Shown: positions 18,239 to 27,468 of the stretch, in pieces
How positions within the stretch are numbered: position 1 is the stretch's first letter
How the letters are laid out: each line of letters begins with the position of its first letter
DNA from: Desulfobacteraceae bacterium
GTDB lineage: Bacteria > Desulfobacterota > Desulfobacteria > Desulfobacterales > JAABSP01
Length of the DNA: 35,723 nt
NCBI GenBank assembly: GCA_011389855.1
Contig: JAABTM010000018.1
Location: 1 to 35,723, forward strand
Direction: 5' to 3'
Notes under the pieces: model-generated
Database searches by the model: none
The model's input: only the letters and a program-made list of their open reading frames with translations
Told to the model about the DNA's origin: nothing
Translations under genes and position numbers: made by a program

Positions 18239-18353
18239 TCCGGGAGGGCTGAATTCGGATCATGGACCCTCCAGGATTTCAGGGGTTGCATTCAATGTCG
18301 GGGGAATCGCCCCGTTTGTTCGGGCCAAGCCGGGCCTCGGCCTCGGAACGGGC

Positions 18354-19091
18354 TCACTTTAGGATGTTTTCAAGAAATCGGGTGAAGCGTTCCCAGGATT
18401 TCCGATCCGCGTCCTCCCGGTACCGGTCGGAGCCGAAGACGGTAAAGGCGTGGGGCGCGCCGCCATAGGTGATCATCTCATGGGGGACGTTGTGGGCCTC
18501 CAGCTCCTTGGCGAGGCCGGCGAAATCGTCCATGGTAATGTGATTGTCCGCCGTGCCGTGCATAATCAGCATTTGGCCTTTGGTTTCTGAATAATCCTGG
18601 CCTTCCGGCGTGCCCAGGCCGCCGTGGAAGGTGACAAACCCTTTCATGTCCGCTCCGGATCGGGCGAATTCCAGCACGGCGGCCCCGCCGAAACAGTAGC
18701 CCATGACCACGGCGTTATCGACGTTCGCGCCCCTGGATTGGGCGGTCTCTATGGCGCCCAGTATCAGGTTCCGCATTTTTTCCCGGTCTTTATAAAGTTC
18801 GCCGGTGTGTTGCCGTTTGTCCTTCACCTCTGTCGGCCGGACGCCGGCGCCGAAGAGGTCGGCGGCGAAGACCGCGTATCCCATATCCGCCAGCAGTTCG
18901 GCGCGCTTCACTTCATAATCCGTAAGGCCGTCCCAGTCATGGATGAGCAGCACCATCGGGGCGTCGGGTTTCGGGCTGACATAATACCCTTCGTAAGGTT
19001 CTCCATCGACTTTGTAGGTGACGGATTCGCCGGCGGCGAAGGCGGTGGATGCAAGACTCAATGTCAACAACAACGCGATGATATGTTTCAT
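18354..19091 (-). CDS. Secreted dienelactone hydrolase family protein
   Basis: MKHIIALLLTLSLASTAFAA signal peptide; LLIHDWDGL, VMGYCFGGAAVLE, HGTADNHI. Confidence 0.9.
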   Translation of the reverse strand: MKHIIALLLTLSLASTAFAAGESVTYKVDGEPYEGYYVSPKPDAPMVLLIHDWDGLTDYEVKRAELLADMGYAVFAADLFGAGVRPTEVKDKRQHTGELYKDREKMRNLILGAIETAQSRGANVDNAVVMGYCFGGAAVLEFARSGADMKGFVTFHGGLGTPEGQDYSETKGQMLIMHGTADNHITMDDFAGLAKELEAHNVPHEMITYGGAPHAFTVFGSDRYREDADRKSWERFTRFLENILK

Positions 19092-19247
19092 GGCAGGCCT
19101 CCTTGGATATCGTTGGGTTGGGGTCATTGTCGGGCCAGATGCCTGTGGGCGGCCCGGGTTCTTCATGGTTGACGCCAAAGATATGTATCGGTCCAAACCG
19201 ATGTCAACTGAACGCCATGAAGCGCCCAGGGAGATGAATCCTGTACA

Positions 19248-19432
19248 TTATTCTTTTTCGAGACGCATTCTAGCGGTTTTATAGACAGCGTTCTTGTCCC
19301 GTTTCCCGACCGCGATGACCAGGACCACAATGTCGTCGTCGATGACCTCATAGACCATGCGCACCGAATCGAACCATCCAGCTTTTTCCATTCTTTCAGG
19401 GCGGAGGGGAGAAATTTGAGGTTATAGGTCAT
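19248..19432 (-). pseudogene. RelE/ParE-type toxin with internal deletion
   Basis: N-terminus MTYNLKFLPSALKEWKKLDGSIR joins out of frame to VRMVYEVIDDDIVVLVIAVGKRDKNAVYKTARMRLEKE; the middle of the RelE fold is absent. Confidence 0.8.
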
Positions 19433-19685
19433 CGAGATCGACGGCTACCGCATGAATTTTTTCATGCTCCCTTTCCTTTACGAGCAGGCCGAGTTGAAAA
19501 TCCTCGAGTTTTTCGAGCATCGCCTCGTAGGTTTCAGCCGGAATCAAATAAGCGGTGGGTCGATTATGGTTGAGAATGGCGATGGGTTGTCCGTCGGCCA
19601 TTTCGATCAACGCCGTGGGGTTTTTCTTGAGTTCCGATATGCTGGCCGAGCAGTTTGCAAGAACGGATTTCATGATCTGCCTCAT
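19422..19685 (-). CDS. Phd/YefM-family antitoxin
   Basis: CSASISELKKNPTALIEMADGQPIAILNHNRPTAYLIPAETYEAML. Confidence 0.88.
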   Translation of the reverse strand: MRQIMKSVLANCSASISELKKNPTALIEMADGQPIAILNHNRPTAYLIPAETYEAMLEKLEDFQLGLLVKEREHEKIHAVAVDLDDL

Positions 19686-19787
19686 CTATAAAATTGACCA
19701 TTTTTTCGGTCTTATTTTAGACTTTAAACCGGAACGCGTCAAGGCGAATAACGCGCCGACGATCTGTCGTTTATCGGATCGAATCCA

Positions 19788-22700
19788 TTACTTTTCAACC
19801 ACGTTTCGCACTTTTTCCGCCAGGGCCTGGATGGTAAACGGCTTCTGGATGAATTCCACCCCTTCGTCGAGCACGCCGTGGTGGGCGATCACGTTGTCGG
19901 TGTAACCGGACATGTAGAGCACGCGCATTTCCGGATGCTTTTCGAGGACTTTGACGTACAGCTCCTTGCCGTTCATTTCGGGCATCACCACATCCGTCAG
20001 CAGCAAATCGATCACGCCGTCGTGCGATGATAGAAGTTCAAGCGCTTCCGTGCCGTTTTCCGCCGACAGCACGGCATATCCCTGCCGCGTCAGAATATCG
20101 TTGGCGATTTCGCGCACCTGGGGGTCGTCTTCCGCCAGGAGGATGGTTTCAACCCCTCTGAAATCAGGCGATTCGGCTTCAACTCGCTCATTTTCGACGC
20201 CAGAACTTTCGGCCGCCGGCAGGTAGATCTTGAACGTCGTCCCTTTGCCGGGCTCGCTGTACACCCAGATATGGCCGCCGTGCTGTTTGACGATGCCGTA
20301 AACGGTGGCCAGGCCCAGGCCCGTGCCCGCCTTTCCCTTGGTGGTGTAAAACGGTTCGAAAATCTGCGAACGGATATCCTCGCTCATCCCGCAACCCGTG
20401 TCGCTGACGGCCAGCATGACATGATCGCCGGGGGTCACTTCCGGATGGGTCGCCGCATATTCTTCATCCAGTTTGAACGGCAGGATTTCGATGGTCAATC
20501 GCCCGCCGCCCGGCATGGCGTCGGCGGCATTGACCGCCAGGTTCATGATCACCTGTTCGATCTGGCCGCTGTCCGCCAGGACGGTCCGGACTATCGCCGA
20601 TGGGACGATGTTGAGATGGACATCCTCCCGAATGGTGCGTCGCAGCAGCTTCTCCAGGCCATTGAGGGGCCGGTTGAGGTCGAGCGGCTTGTATTCCAGG
20701 GTCTGCTTTCGGCCGAAAGCCAGGAGCTGGCTCACCAGGTCCCGGGCCCGCGTGCCCGCGTTGATGATCTGATCCAGGGATTCCCGCCGGAGGTCGCCGG
20801 CGTCGGATTCGATGATGAGCAGTTCGGCATAGCCGAGAATCGGTGTCAGCAGGTTGTTCAGATCGTGGGCGACGCCGCCCGCCAGACGGCCGACGGCTTC
20901 CATCTTCTGGGAGCGGACGACCTGCCGCTCCAACCGCGCTTTCTCCTCCTCGGCCCGTATGAAATCGGTCATGTCCCGGATGGAAACAGTATACGGCGCC
21001 GGTTCTCCGGCGGGCCCTGTTTTCGAAAACGCCGTCACCAGCACATCGATGACGGCGCCGTCCCGGGTCGTCGCTCTAAACGGTTCATCCTTTATGAATC
21101 CGTCGGTATGAAACCGCGGGGCCGCCGCTTTCAATTCATTTTGTATTGATTCTTCGGTCAGGAAATCCCGGGCCTGGCGGCCGATCACCTCCTCCCGCGC
21201 ATATCCCATGGTCTGCAACCACTGGTCATTGACCTCCAGGAGCCGCCCCTCCGGATCCTCGGTGTGCAGCATGACCGGCGCCTGCTGGTACAGTTCACGG
21301 TATTTTTCTTCGCTCCGGCGCAGCTCCCGTTCCGCCGCCTTTCGGTCCGATATGTCCCGGTGAACGCCGATGGCCCCGATCACATTTCCGTATCTGTCGC
21401 GGATCGGTGCGGCGCTCGCTTCAATGGGAACCGTTTCCCCGTCCCTGCGGACCAACGTCAACTCCCCGTGCCAGGTTTGGCCTGTAAATGCCGCGTCGAT
21501 GGCCTCCTGGGCCGCCTCGTCTTCCCTGTACAAAACTGGGGGGCCTCCGGCATGGTTGAGGGTGTCGATGTCATAACCGCTCAGGCGTCTCATGGCGTTG
21601 TTTAAAAAGATGACATTGCCGTTCTCCTCGCTGATGCCGACGCCCTCTGTCGTGCTCTCCAGGGCCTGGATCAGACGATCCATCTGGCGCTTGTGCCGGC
21701 GTTTTTCCGTGATGTCCTCGATAGTGCCGACCCAGTGTCGAATGGCGCCGTCCCCGGCTCTCAGAGCCGTGGCCCGGATTCGACCCCACAGGATGCCGCC
21801 GTCCTTTTTCAGGTACCGCTTTTCCAGTTCGTAAACATCGGTTTCTCCCGAACGGACGGCATCGACAAGGGCGCGGTTCTCCGCGAGATCGTCCGGATGG
21901 GTGATGTCCATAAACGTCAACGGCGTCAGCTCTTCAAGTGAGTAGCGGAGAGCGTCGAGGAGATAGTCATTGATGGCCAGAAACCGTCCGTCCGGATCGG
22001 TGATGGCGATGCCCATGGGCGCTTCTTTGAAAACCAGCCGAAACCGTTCCTCGCTCTCCCGCAGGGCCGCTTCTCTTGCGACAAGGGCGTCCTCGGCCCG
22101 GCGGCGCCGGCCGATGCTGAAAACGAGACATGCGATCATGACGCCCATGCCGAGGACCACGACGGACACGCCGATAACCAGACGCCGATAGGTTCTGTAG
22201 AACGAAAACGGACGATTGACGACGATGCCGCCGGGCGGCAGGACGGACTCCGAAATGTCGAAGCGTTGAAGCTGCCGCTTGTTGAACATGTAAGGGTTGA
22301 CGCTCGTTTCGATGACCGGGATATCGGCCGGGTCGGCGTCGCCCAAGACCTCCAGGGCCAGTTCGCCGGCGGCCCGGCCCTGCCGGAACCCATCCACCAG
22401 GCGGCCGCCAAAGGCCCCCAGCGAAGATAGGGGCTGCTCGTGGGGAAAATGGGATAGGGGGTCTCGCTGGACAACGTGGTCATGACCGTTTCCATGGAGA
22501 GGAATCGACCCTCGGCGTCCCGGAAAAAATCGGAAAAATAGACCACGCTAGGGTCGGAGACCGCATTGATCTTTTCAACTAGGCGGTCCAGATCGAGGCC
22601 GGTTTCCGCGTCATCCAAAAAGACGAAATCCGCGCGCCCTTCAAAGCGGCTTGAAAGCGCTTCCAGCTTTTCCCGATTGCCGATGCCGCTGGTGGTCCTG

Positions 22701-23323
22701 TCGGTGACGACCAAGACCTGACGGGCCTCGGGAAAAAGGCGCAGGGCCACGTCGATGGTGTCGGCCCGATCCAGGATCTCCACCACGCCGGTGACCTCGC
22801 TTCTGCCGGTCAGGTCGCCCTGTTTGTAATGATTCACGCCGCAAAAAACCCAGGGCGCATCGGGGAACAGGTCGTCTTTGTGGGCGAGGAGAAACCGGTA
22901 CGCGTTGTCGTCGCTGGAGATGATGAGGTCGAAGTCGGCGTTCCGGTATTTGTACCGGTAGGCGGCGAACAGCAGCGCCAGATAATCCTCGTCGAGGAAG
23001 CGCTTGGTGTCCATGTATTCCACGAACAGTTCCGGCTCGCCGTCCATCGCCTCCAGGGCGTCGCGGATGCCGCGAAGAATCTCGTCGGACCAGTGGAGGC
23101 CGTTGTGATAGCTGTTGAGGACGAGGATGTTGGGTTTAACGGGATGGTTGGGGAGACGGTTTTCGGCCGGGGACGCTGCCGCGAAAACGAAGAAGAGGAT
23201 CATCAGGATGATGGCGATTCGATGTCCTGATCGAGTCTCAATCTTTGCATTTTGCACCTCGCGCCGGTTCTTTATTCGGCACACAATACCGTACACAATT
23301 CTGGTTCGCAAGGAGACTTCCAT
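19788..23323 (-). pseudogene. ABC-type substrate-binding sensor / multi-PAS / histidine kinase / receiver hybrid, split by one frameshift
   Basis: ORF 22136..23323 (periplasmic sensor) and ORF 19788..22397 (TM, PAS repeats, VAHDLNNLLTPILG H-box, HATPase, REC) are the two parts; expected continuation switches frame near 22418-22430. Confidence 0.8.
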
Positions 23324-23445
23324 ACCAACAGCCGAATACCAAACATTTTTGGATCAATGAATGCCGCGAAGCGGTAAGGATTTATTTTCATGAGAGCTTT
23401 GCATAGGTCATCATGCCGGAAACAGCAGCGAATCCGGCTCGAATT

Positions 23446-23877
23446 TTATGGGTGTTGCTTTTCGAAAAATGCCGATGGGCCTATATGGAATCGGTTTGAA
23501 AGGGACTGAATTTGTTCGCGCGTCATATTTCGGGAACCATTTAAAATCTCTAAAACATGGTCCGTACTTCCAATCTCGTCCTCCAGATCTCCTGCGCCAA
23601 TCCGATATTGATCCATTAGTGTTTTCAGAACCGCAGCGCCGTCATCAAGGTCTTCAATTCTTTGGTTAAAATCTGAAAAATTCTCAGCATCGTTTTCCCA
23701 TTTTTCGATTGAAGCAGAAAGCACTTCAATCAAGGGTCGATATAAATCATAGTCTTCAATAATCTCGTCCATCAAAGCCAGAGCGTGCTCATAGTCCGCC
23801 TCATTGCGGATTCGGCTGATGAAACCGGCTTCGGCAAAAAAGTCCACCGCCTTTGCCTTGACGCTTGAAAAGTCCAT
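23446..23877 (-). CDS. higA: HigA-type antitoxin
   Basis: Acidic, LDDGAAVLKTLMDQYRIGAGDLEDEIGSTDHVLEILNGSRNMTREQIQSLSNRFHI; follows HigB with a TGATG overlap. Confidence 0.83.
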   Translation of the reverse strand: MDFSSVKAKAVDFFAEAGFISRIRNEADYEHALALMDEIIEDYDLYRPLIEVLSASIEKWENDAENFSDFNQRIEDLDDGAAVLKTLMDQYRIGAGDLEDEIGSTDHVLEILNGSRNMTREQIQSLSNRFHIGPSAFFEKQHP

Positions 23878-24188
23878 CAGTCGGCCTCCTTTGCATATTT
23901 TTTACAAAGCCTATCGTACTCAGCATGGGATACGATGTGTTTCACATACATACGATTGTCCCTGAACTCAATGAATGCGATGAGGCGCAATCTGTTGCCC
24001 CCAATATCGATAACCCACCACTTGTCTTTATATTTGAAGTTGTCCAGACTGGGAAACAACACCCTCATTGCTTCGGGAGAGTAAAAATCGCTATTCCTCA
24101 GCGACTTGAAAAGCGCATCAATGGCAGCCGCATTGTTCGGGTATTTTTTCGCCGCATCTCTAAAGGGTTTTCGTGAAATGACATGCAT
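23877..24188 (-). CDS. higB: HigB-type mRNA interferase toxin
   Basis: MHVISRKPFRDAAKKYPNNAAAIDALFKSLRNSDF...VIDIGGNRLRLIAFIEFRDNRMYVKHIVSHAEYDRL. Confidence 0.88.
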   Translation of the reverse strand: MHVISRKPFRDAAKKYPNNAAAIDALFKSLRNSDFYSPEAMRVLFPSLDNFKYKDKWWVIDIGGNRLRLIAFIEFRDNRMYVKHIVSHAEYDRLCKKYAKEAD

Positions 24189-24290
24189 GGTTGAGTTCAA
24201 GTATAGATATTGTAGAGCCTATCATATCCCAGGATCATTTCCAACAATTTGGCAGAAGAGGCCATTGGGCATGTTTTTGGCCCTCAAAAC

Positions 24291-24325
24291 ACAACGCCCC
24301 CCTGACCCTCGACGGGCAGGGGGGC
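24291..24325 (-). terminator. Rho-independent terminator downstream of rseC-like gene
   Basis: GCCCCCCTG (24296-24304) / CAGGGGGGC (24317-24325), 9-bp perfect stem; TTTT run just beyond on the minus strand. Confidence 0.7.
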
Positions 24326-24379
24326 GATGCGTGTTAGGATTTCTCCTGTCAACCATCCCCATCATGGCGATTCCTAATG

Positions 24380-24880
24380 CTATGCTTTTTCGGACGCATC
24401 CCCTTCGCCGTCGGTCTCCTCCTCCGGCACACACGCCTCGGGCAACGGCATCCGGCTGATGCGGATGATTTTGGGCCGGTAGGTCTCTTTGCCGCTGATC
24501 CGGTCGCCGATGAGCCGGACGAGGAGGAACGCGACGCCAAGGGCCAGGAAGCAGCCGATAGCCGAGGCCGCGGATTCGCTCATGCCGTAGTCGGGGGCCG
24601 CGTTCTGGCCGGCTACGGCCCCGCCGATCATGGCCAGAACGGGAAAAATGTAGATCAGGAAGGAAAGCTTGAACAGCGATGTCGACCGGAAACTGAGGAT
24701 CACCCGATCCCCCTCCCGGGCGCCGACGGGGTTGAGGGCCTCCACTTCCATCTCCTTGCCGCCACCGAGGGTCTGGCAGGTCTGTTTTTCCGCGCAATGC
24801 TCGCAGGCATTGGTGCGAATCGTCCTCACCCAGGCAGTGTCGATGCCTGCTTTGAAGACGACGCCGGTTTCGGTTACCAC
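24380..24880 (-). CDS. rseC: SoxR-reducing system protein RseC family
   Basis: ETGVVFKAGIDTAWVRTIRTNACEHCAEKQTCQTLGGG, two TM helices; GTG start. Confidence 0.85.
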   Translation of the reverse strand: MVTETGVVFKAGIDTAWVRTIRTNACEHCAEKQTCQTLGGGKEMEVEALNPVGAREGDRVILSFRSTSLFKLSFLIYIFPVLAMIGGAVAGQNAAPDYGMSESAASAIGCFLALGVAFLLVRLIGDRISGKETYRPKIIRISRMPLPEACVPEEETDGEGDASEKA

Positions 24881-25055
24881 AACGGTTCCCCTTTCATGGA
24901 ACGCTGGTTTCGACGATCAACTGCCTTACCCTGGTTGCTCACGGGTTCCATTTTACGGTTCCAGTTGTTTCCAAACAGTACGGGCCGCCGAATCATGATC
25001 TTTCCTTCCACCGCTTCGGGTGACGACTGCCATGCATTACGGCATTTTTTGTAAA

Positions 25056-25283
25056 TCACAATTTTTTTCGAATATCGGCGATCACATCGCTTGCCAGTCG
25101 GCCTTTTATTCCATCCGACTCATACGCATCGAGACGTCGGTCAAGCTCCGCTTTCTGAGCGTCGGTCAACGATAATGCATTACGATCGGCGGCGATACTA
25201 TCCCATAGGTCTTCTACAATCTTTATTCTTTCTTCTATGGGCAGTGTACGAAGGTTGTCTATCATTGTTTTCAACGCTTCCAC
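25056..25283 (-). CDS. Addiction module antitoxin-like protein (no recognisable toxin partner)
   Basis: LRTLPIEERIKIVEDLWDSIAADRNALSLTDAQKAELDRRLDAYE. Confidence 0.8.
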   Translation of the reverse strand: MEALKTMIDNLRTLPIEERIKIVEDLWDSIAADRNALSLTDAQKAELDRRLDAYESDGIKGRLASDVIADIRKKL

Positions 25284-25331
25284 CGGATGGGGCGGCCCCG
25301 ATTGCCGACCGCTCCATCCGGCATCTCTCTT

Positions 25332-27452
25332 TTACGCCGCCCCTTTGGCCCGGGCCGGTTCCGGCTGGGCGGTCTCTTCCAGGGAATGGACCGTCTCGCC
25401 GGTGGAGCGTTCATAGCAGATGAGGCCGCACTGGAGGCAGCGGGCCGCCTCTATCTGGGCCTTGTCCTCGTTGTATCCCAGTTCCAGTTCGTCGCAGCGG
25501 TCCCGCTCCCTGGCCGAACACAGCGGCATGATCTGGCGGGCGGTTTTGCCCACGTTTTCGACGTGATCGACGTCCTGGATGACGTCGTCGGGGGTGAGCG
25601 CGTGCTCGGGCAGATCCAGGGGGATGCCGTACATCAGCTCGTGAATGGACGCAGCGGCCCGGCGTCCGGCGCCGATGGCCCGGATGGCGGCGGAGAAATC
25701 GGTCAGCGCGTCGCCTCGCGCCAGGAGCCCCATCTCGCCGGCAAAGGCCGGGTTTTTGTAGGGCGCCGCGGCCTTCCACTTCAGGGGAACCGTTGACATG
25801 GCCTCGGCGGCTTCCGTCGGAACCTCCGGTGCGTTCTGAACAAAGATCAGCTCGGGGAACCGGCCGGCGGCCAGAAACAGGTTCTGGGCCGGAACCCGGG
25901 TCTCCACGCCCTTGTCGAGGGAGACGTAGGTCGCATGGGTGAGACGCCCGCCTTCCCCGTGCAGTTCGCTGACGGCGGCGTTGAAGACCACGTTGACGCC
26001 GTCTTCCAACAGTTCCTTCAGTTCCGCCAGTTCCGCATCTTCCTTGAAGAGGTCGTCCTGGGCTTCCCGGAAAATCAGCAGGACGTTTTCGCACCCCAGA
26101 TCGGCGCAGATCCGGGCGGACCGGAGGCCCGAGATGCCGCCGCCCACCAGGACCACGTCGTCCCTGACCGGGATGCGGTTGCTCCGGCCGGTATCGGACT
26201 TGATCAGGTCGATCATCAGGTAGACGCCCCCCACCGGCTCTTCCACTTCCTCGCCGCTCATGCGGGTAAGCCGGCTGTCCCATCCGCCCGAGGCCATAAA
26301 AACCGCCTCGTGGCCTTCGGAAAAGAGGGATTCCAGGGTGATGTCTTTGCCCAGGGTCATGTTCGTCCGGGGGACGACCCCCATGTCGAGCACGCCCTGG
26401 ATGTCCCAGTCGAGGATGTCTTCGGGCAGCCGTTCTTTGGCGATGGCGCCGCGGAGCAGGCCGCCCAGCCGGTCGGCGGCCTCGTAGAGCCAGGGGGTGT
26501 GGCCCAGCCGGGCCGCGAAAAAGGCGGCGGACAGGCCTTGGACCCCGCCCCCCACCACGGCCAGCTTCCGGCCCGTGGCAGGGGCCTTGTAGGGTTGAAT
26601 CCGCTCCCCGGCGTCCCGCTCGTAGTCGGCGGCGAACCGCTTCAGATAGTTGATGGCCACCGGTTCGTCCACCATCTGGCGACGGCAGTCCTCCTCGCAG
26701 GGGCGGGGACAGATGCGGCCGATGACCGTGGGGAAGGGGTTCCGTTCCTTGATGACCTGGACCGACCGGTGGTAGTCGCCCAGGGTGATCTGGCGGATGT
26801 ACTCCCGGATGTCGATCCCCGCCGGGCACCGCCGCTGGCAGGGGGTGGTGCATTCGTCGGTGGTGTATTCCCGCAGGATGCGCCGGGTCGCCGACGACAG
26901 GGTGATGATGTGCTTGGGGCAGACCCGTTCGCAGGTGCCGCATCCGGTGCATGCGTCTTCCAGCACGATGGGCAGCCCTTCGGGGCCCATGACGATGGCG
27001 TCGAAGGGACAGGCGTCGGCGCAGGAGCCCAGCCCCAGGCAGCCGATGGTGCAGACCTTCATGCCGCCGTTGAGCAGGGCCGCGGCCCGGCAGTCGCTCA
27101 GCCCGTTGTAGATGTATTTGAGGTCGGCGTCGTCCGTGCCGAAGTAGCAGCCCGGGCGGGCGATATCCGGCTCCTTGGCCTCGATGGCGACCCCCAGAAG
27201 ACCGGCGATGGCCTCGGCGGTCTCGTCGCCGGCGGCCACGCAGGAGTTGACCGAGGCTTTTCCGGCCACGATGGCCTCGGCGTTGGCGCCGCACCCCGGC
27301 AGGCCGCAGCCGCCGCAGTTGGCGCCCGGCAGCACCGCTTCCACCGCTTCGATTTTAGGGTCCACCCATACGTAGAACACCTTGGAGGCCACCGCCAGCC
27401 CGACGCCCACGGCGACTCCCAGTCCTCCCATCATGAGAATGGCTTGGAACAT
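25332..27452 (-). CDS. RnfB-like Fe-S protein fused to GltD/NfnB-like FAD/NAD(P) oxidoreductase
   Basis: N-terminus PGANCGGCGLPGCG plus CTIGCLGLGSCADACPFDAI and CTGCGTCERVCP; then CTTPCQRRCPAGIDIREYI, LAVVGGGVQGLSAAFFAARLGH, VVLVGGGISGLRSARIC. Confidence 0.9.
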   Translation of the reverse strand: MFQAILMMGGLGVAVGVGLAVASKVFYVWVDPKIEAVEAVLPGANCGGCGLPGCGANAEAIVAGKASVNSCVAAGDETAEAIAGLLGVAIEAKEPDIARPGCYFGTDDADLKYIYNGLSDCRAAALLNGGMKVCTIGCLGLGSCADACPFDAIVMGPEGLPIVLEDACTGCGTCERVCPKHIITLSSATRRILREYTTDECTTPCQRRCPAGIDIREYIRQITLGDYHRSVQVIKERNPFPTVIGRICPRPCEEDCRRQMVDEPVAINYLKRFAADYERDAGERIQPYKAPATGRKLAVVGGGVQGLSAAFFAARLGHTPWLYEAADRLGGLLRGAIAKERLPEDILDWDIQGVLDMGVVPRTNMTLGKDITLESLFSEGHEAVFMASGGWDSRLTRMSGEEVEEPVGGVYLMIDLIKSDTGRSNRIPVRDDVVLVGGGISGLRSARICADLGCENVLLIFREAQDDLFKEDAELAELKELLEDGVNVVFNAAVSELHGEGGRLTHATYVSLDKGVETRVPAQNLFLAAGRFPELIFVQNAPEVPTEAAEAMSTVPLKWKAAAPYKNPAFAGEMGLLARGDALTDFSAAIRAIGAGRRAAASIHELMYGIPLDLPEHALTPDDVIQDVDHVENVGKTARQIMPLCSARERDRCDELELGYNEDKAQIEAARCLQCGLICYERSTGETVHSLEETAQPEPARAKGAA

Positions 27453-27468
27453 GATCGCGACTCCTTTA

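Noticed and set aside
17963-18291. TGA upstream of the GNAT as a second Sec codon (ILEGP-UGA-SEFSPPGLGSHVCNCG)
   Set aside because: The sequence before the TGA does not resemble a GNAT N-terminus, so truncation is the simpler explanation.
25283-25321. CCGGATGG/CCATCCGG inverted repeat as terminator of the RnfB-GltD operon
   Set aside because: 8-bp arms are real but no T-run follows on the minus strand and the loop is long; function unclear.
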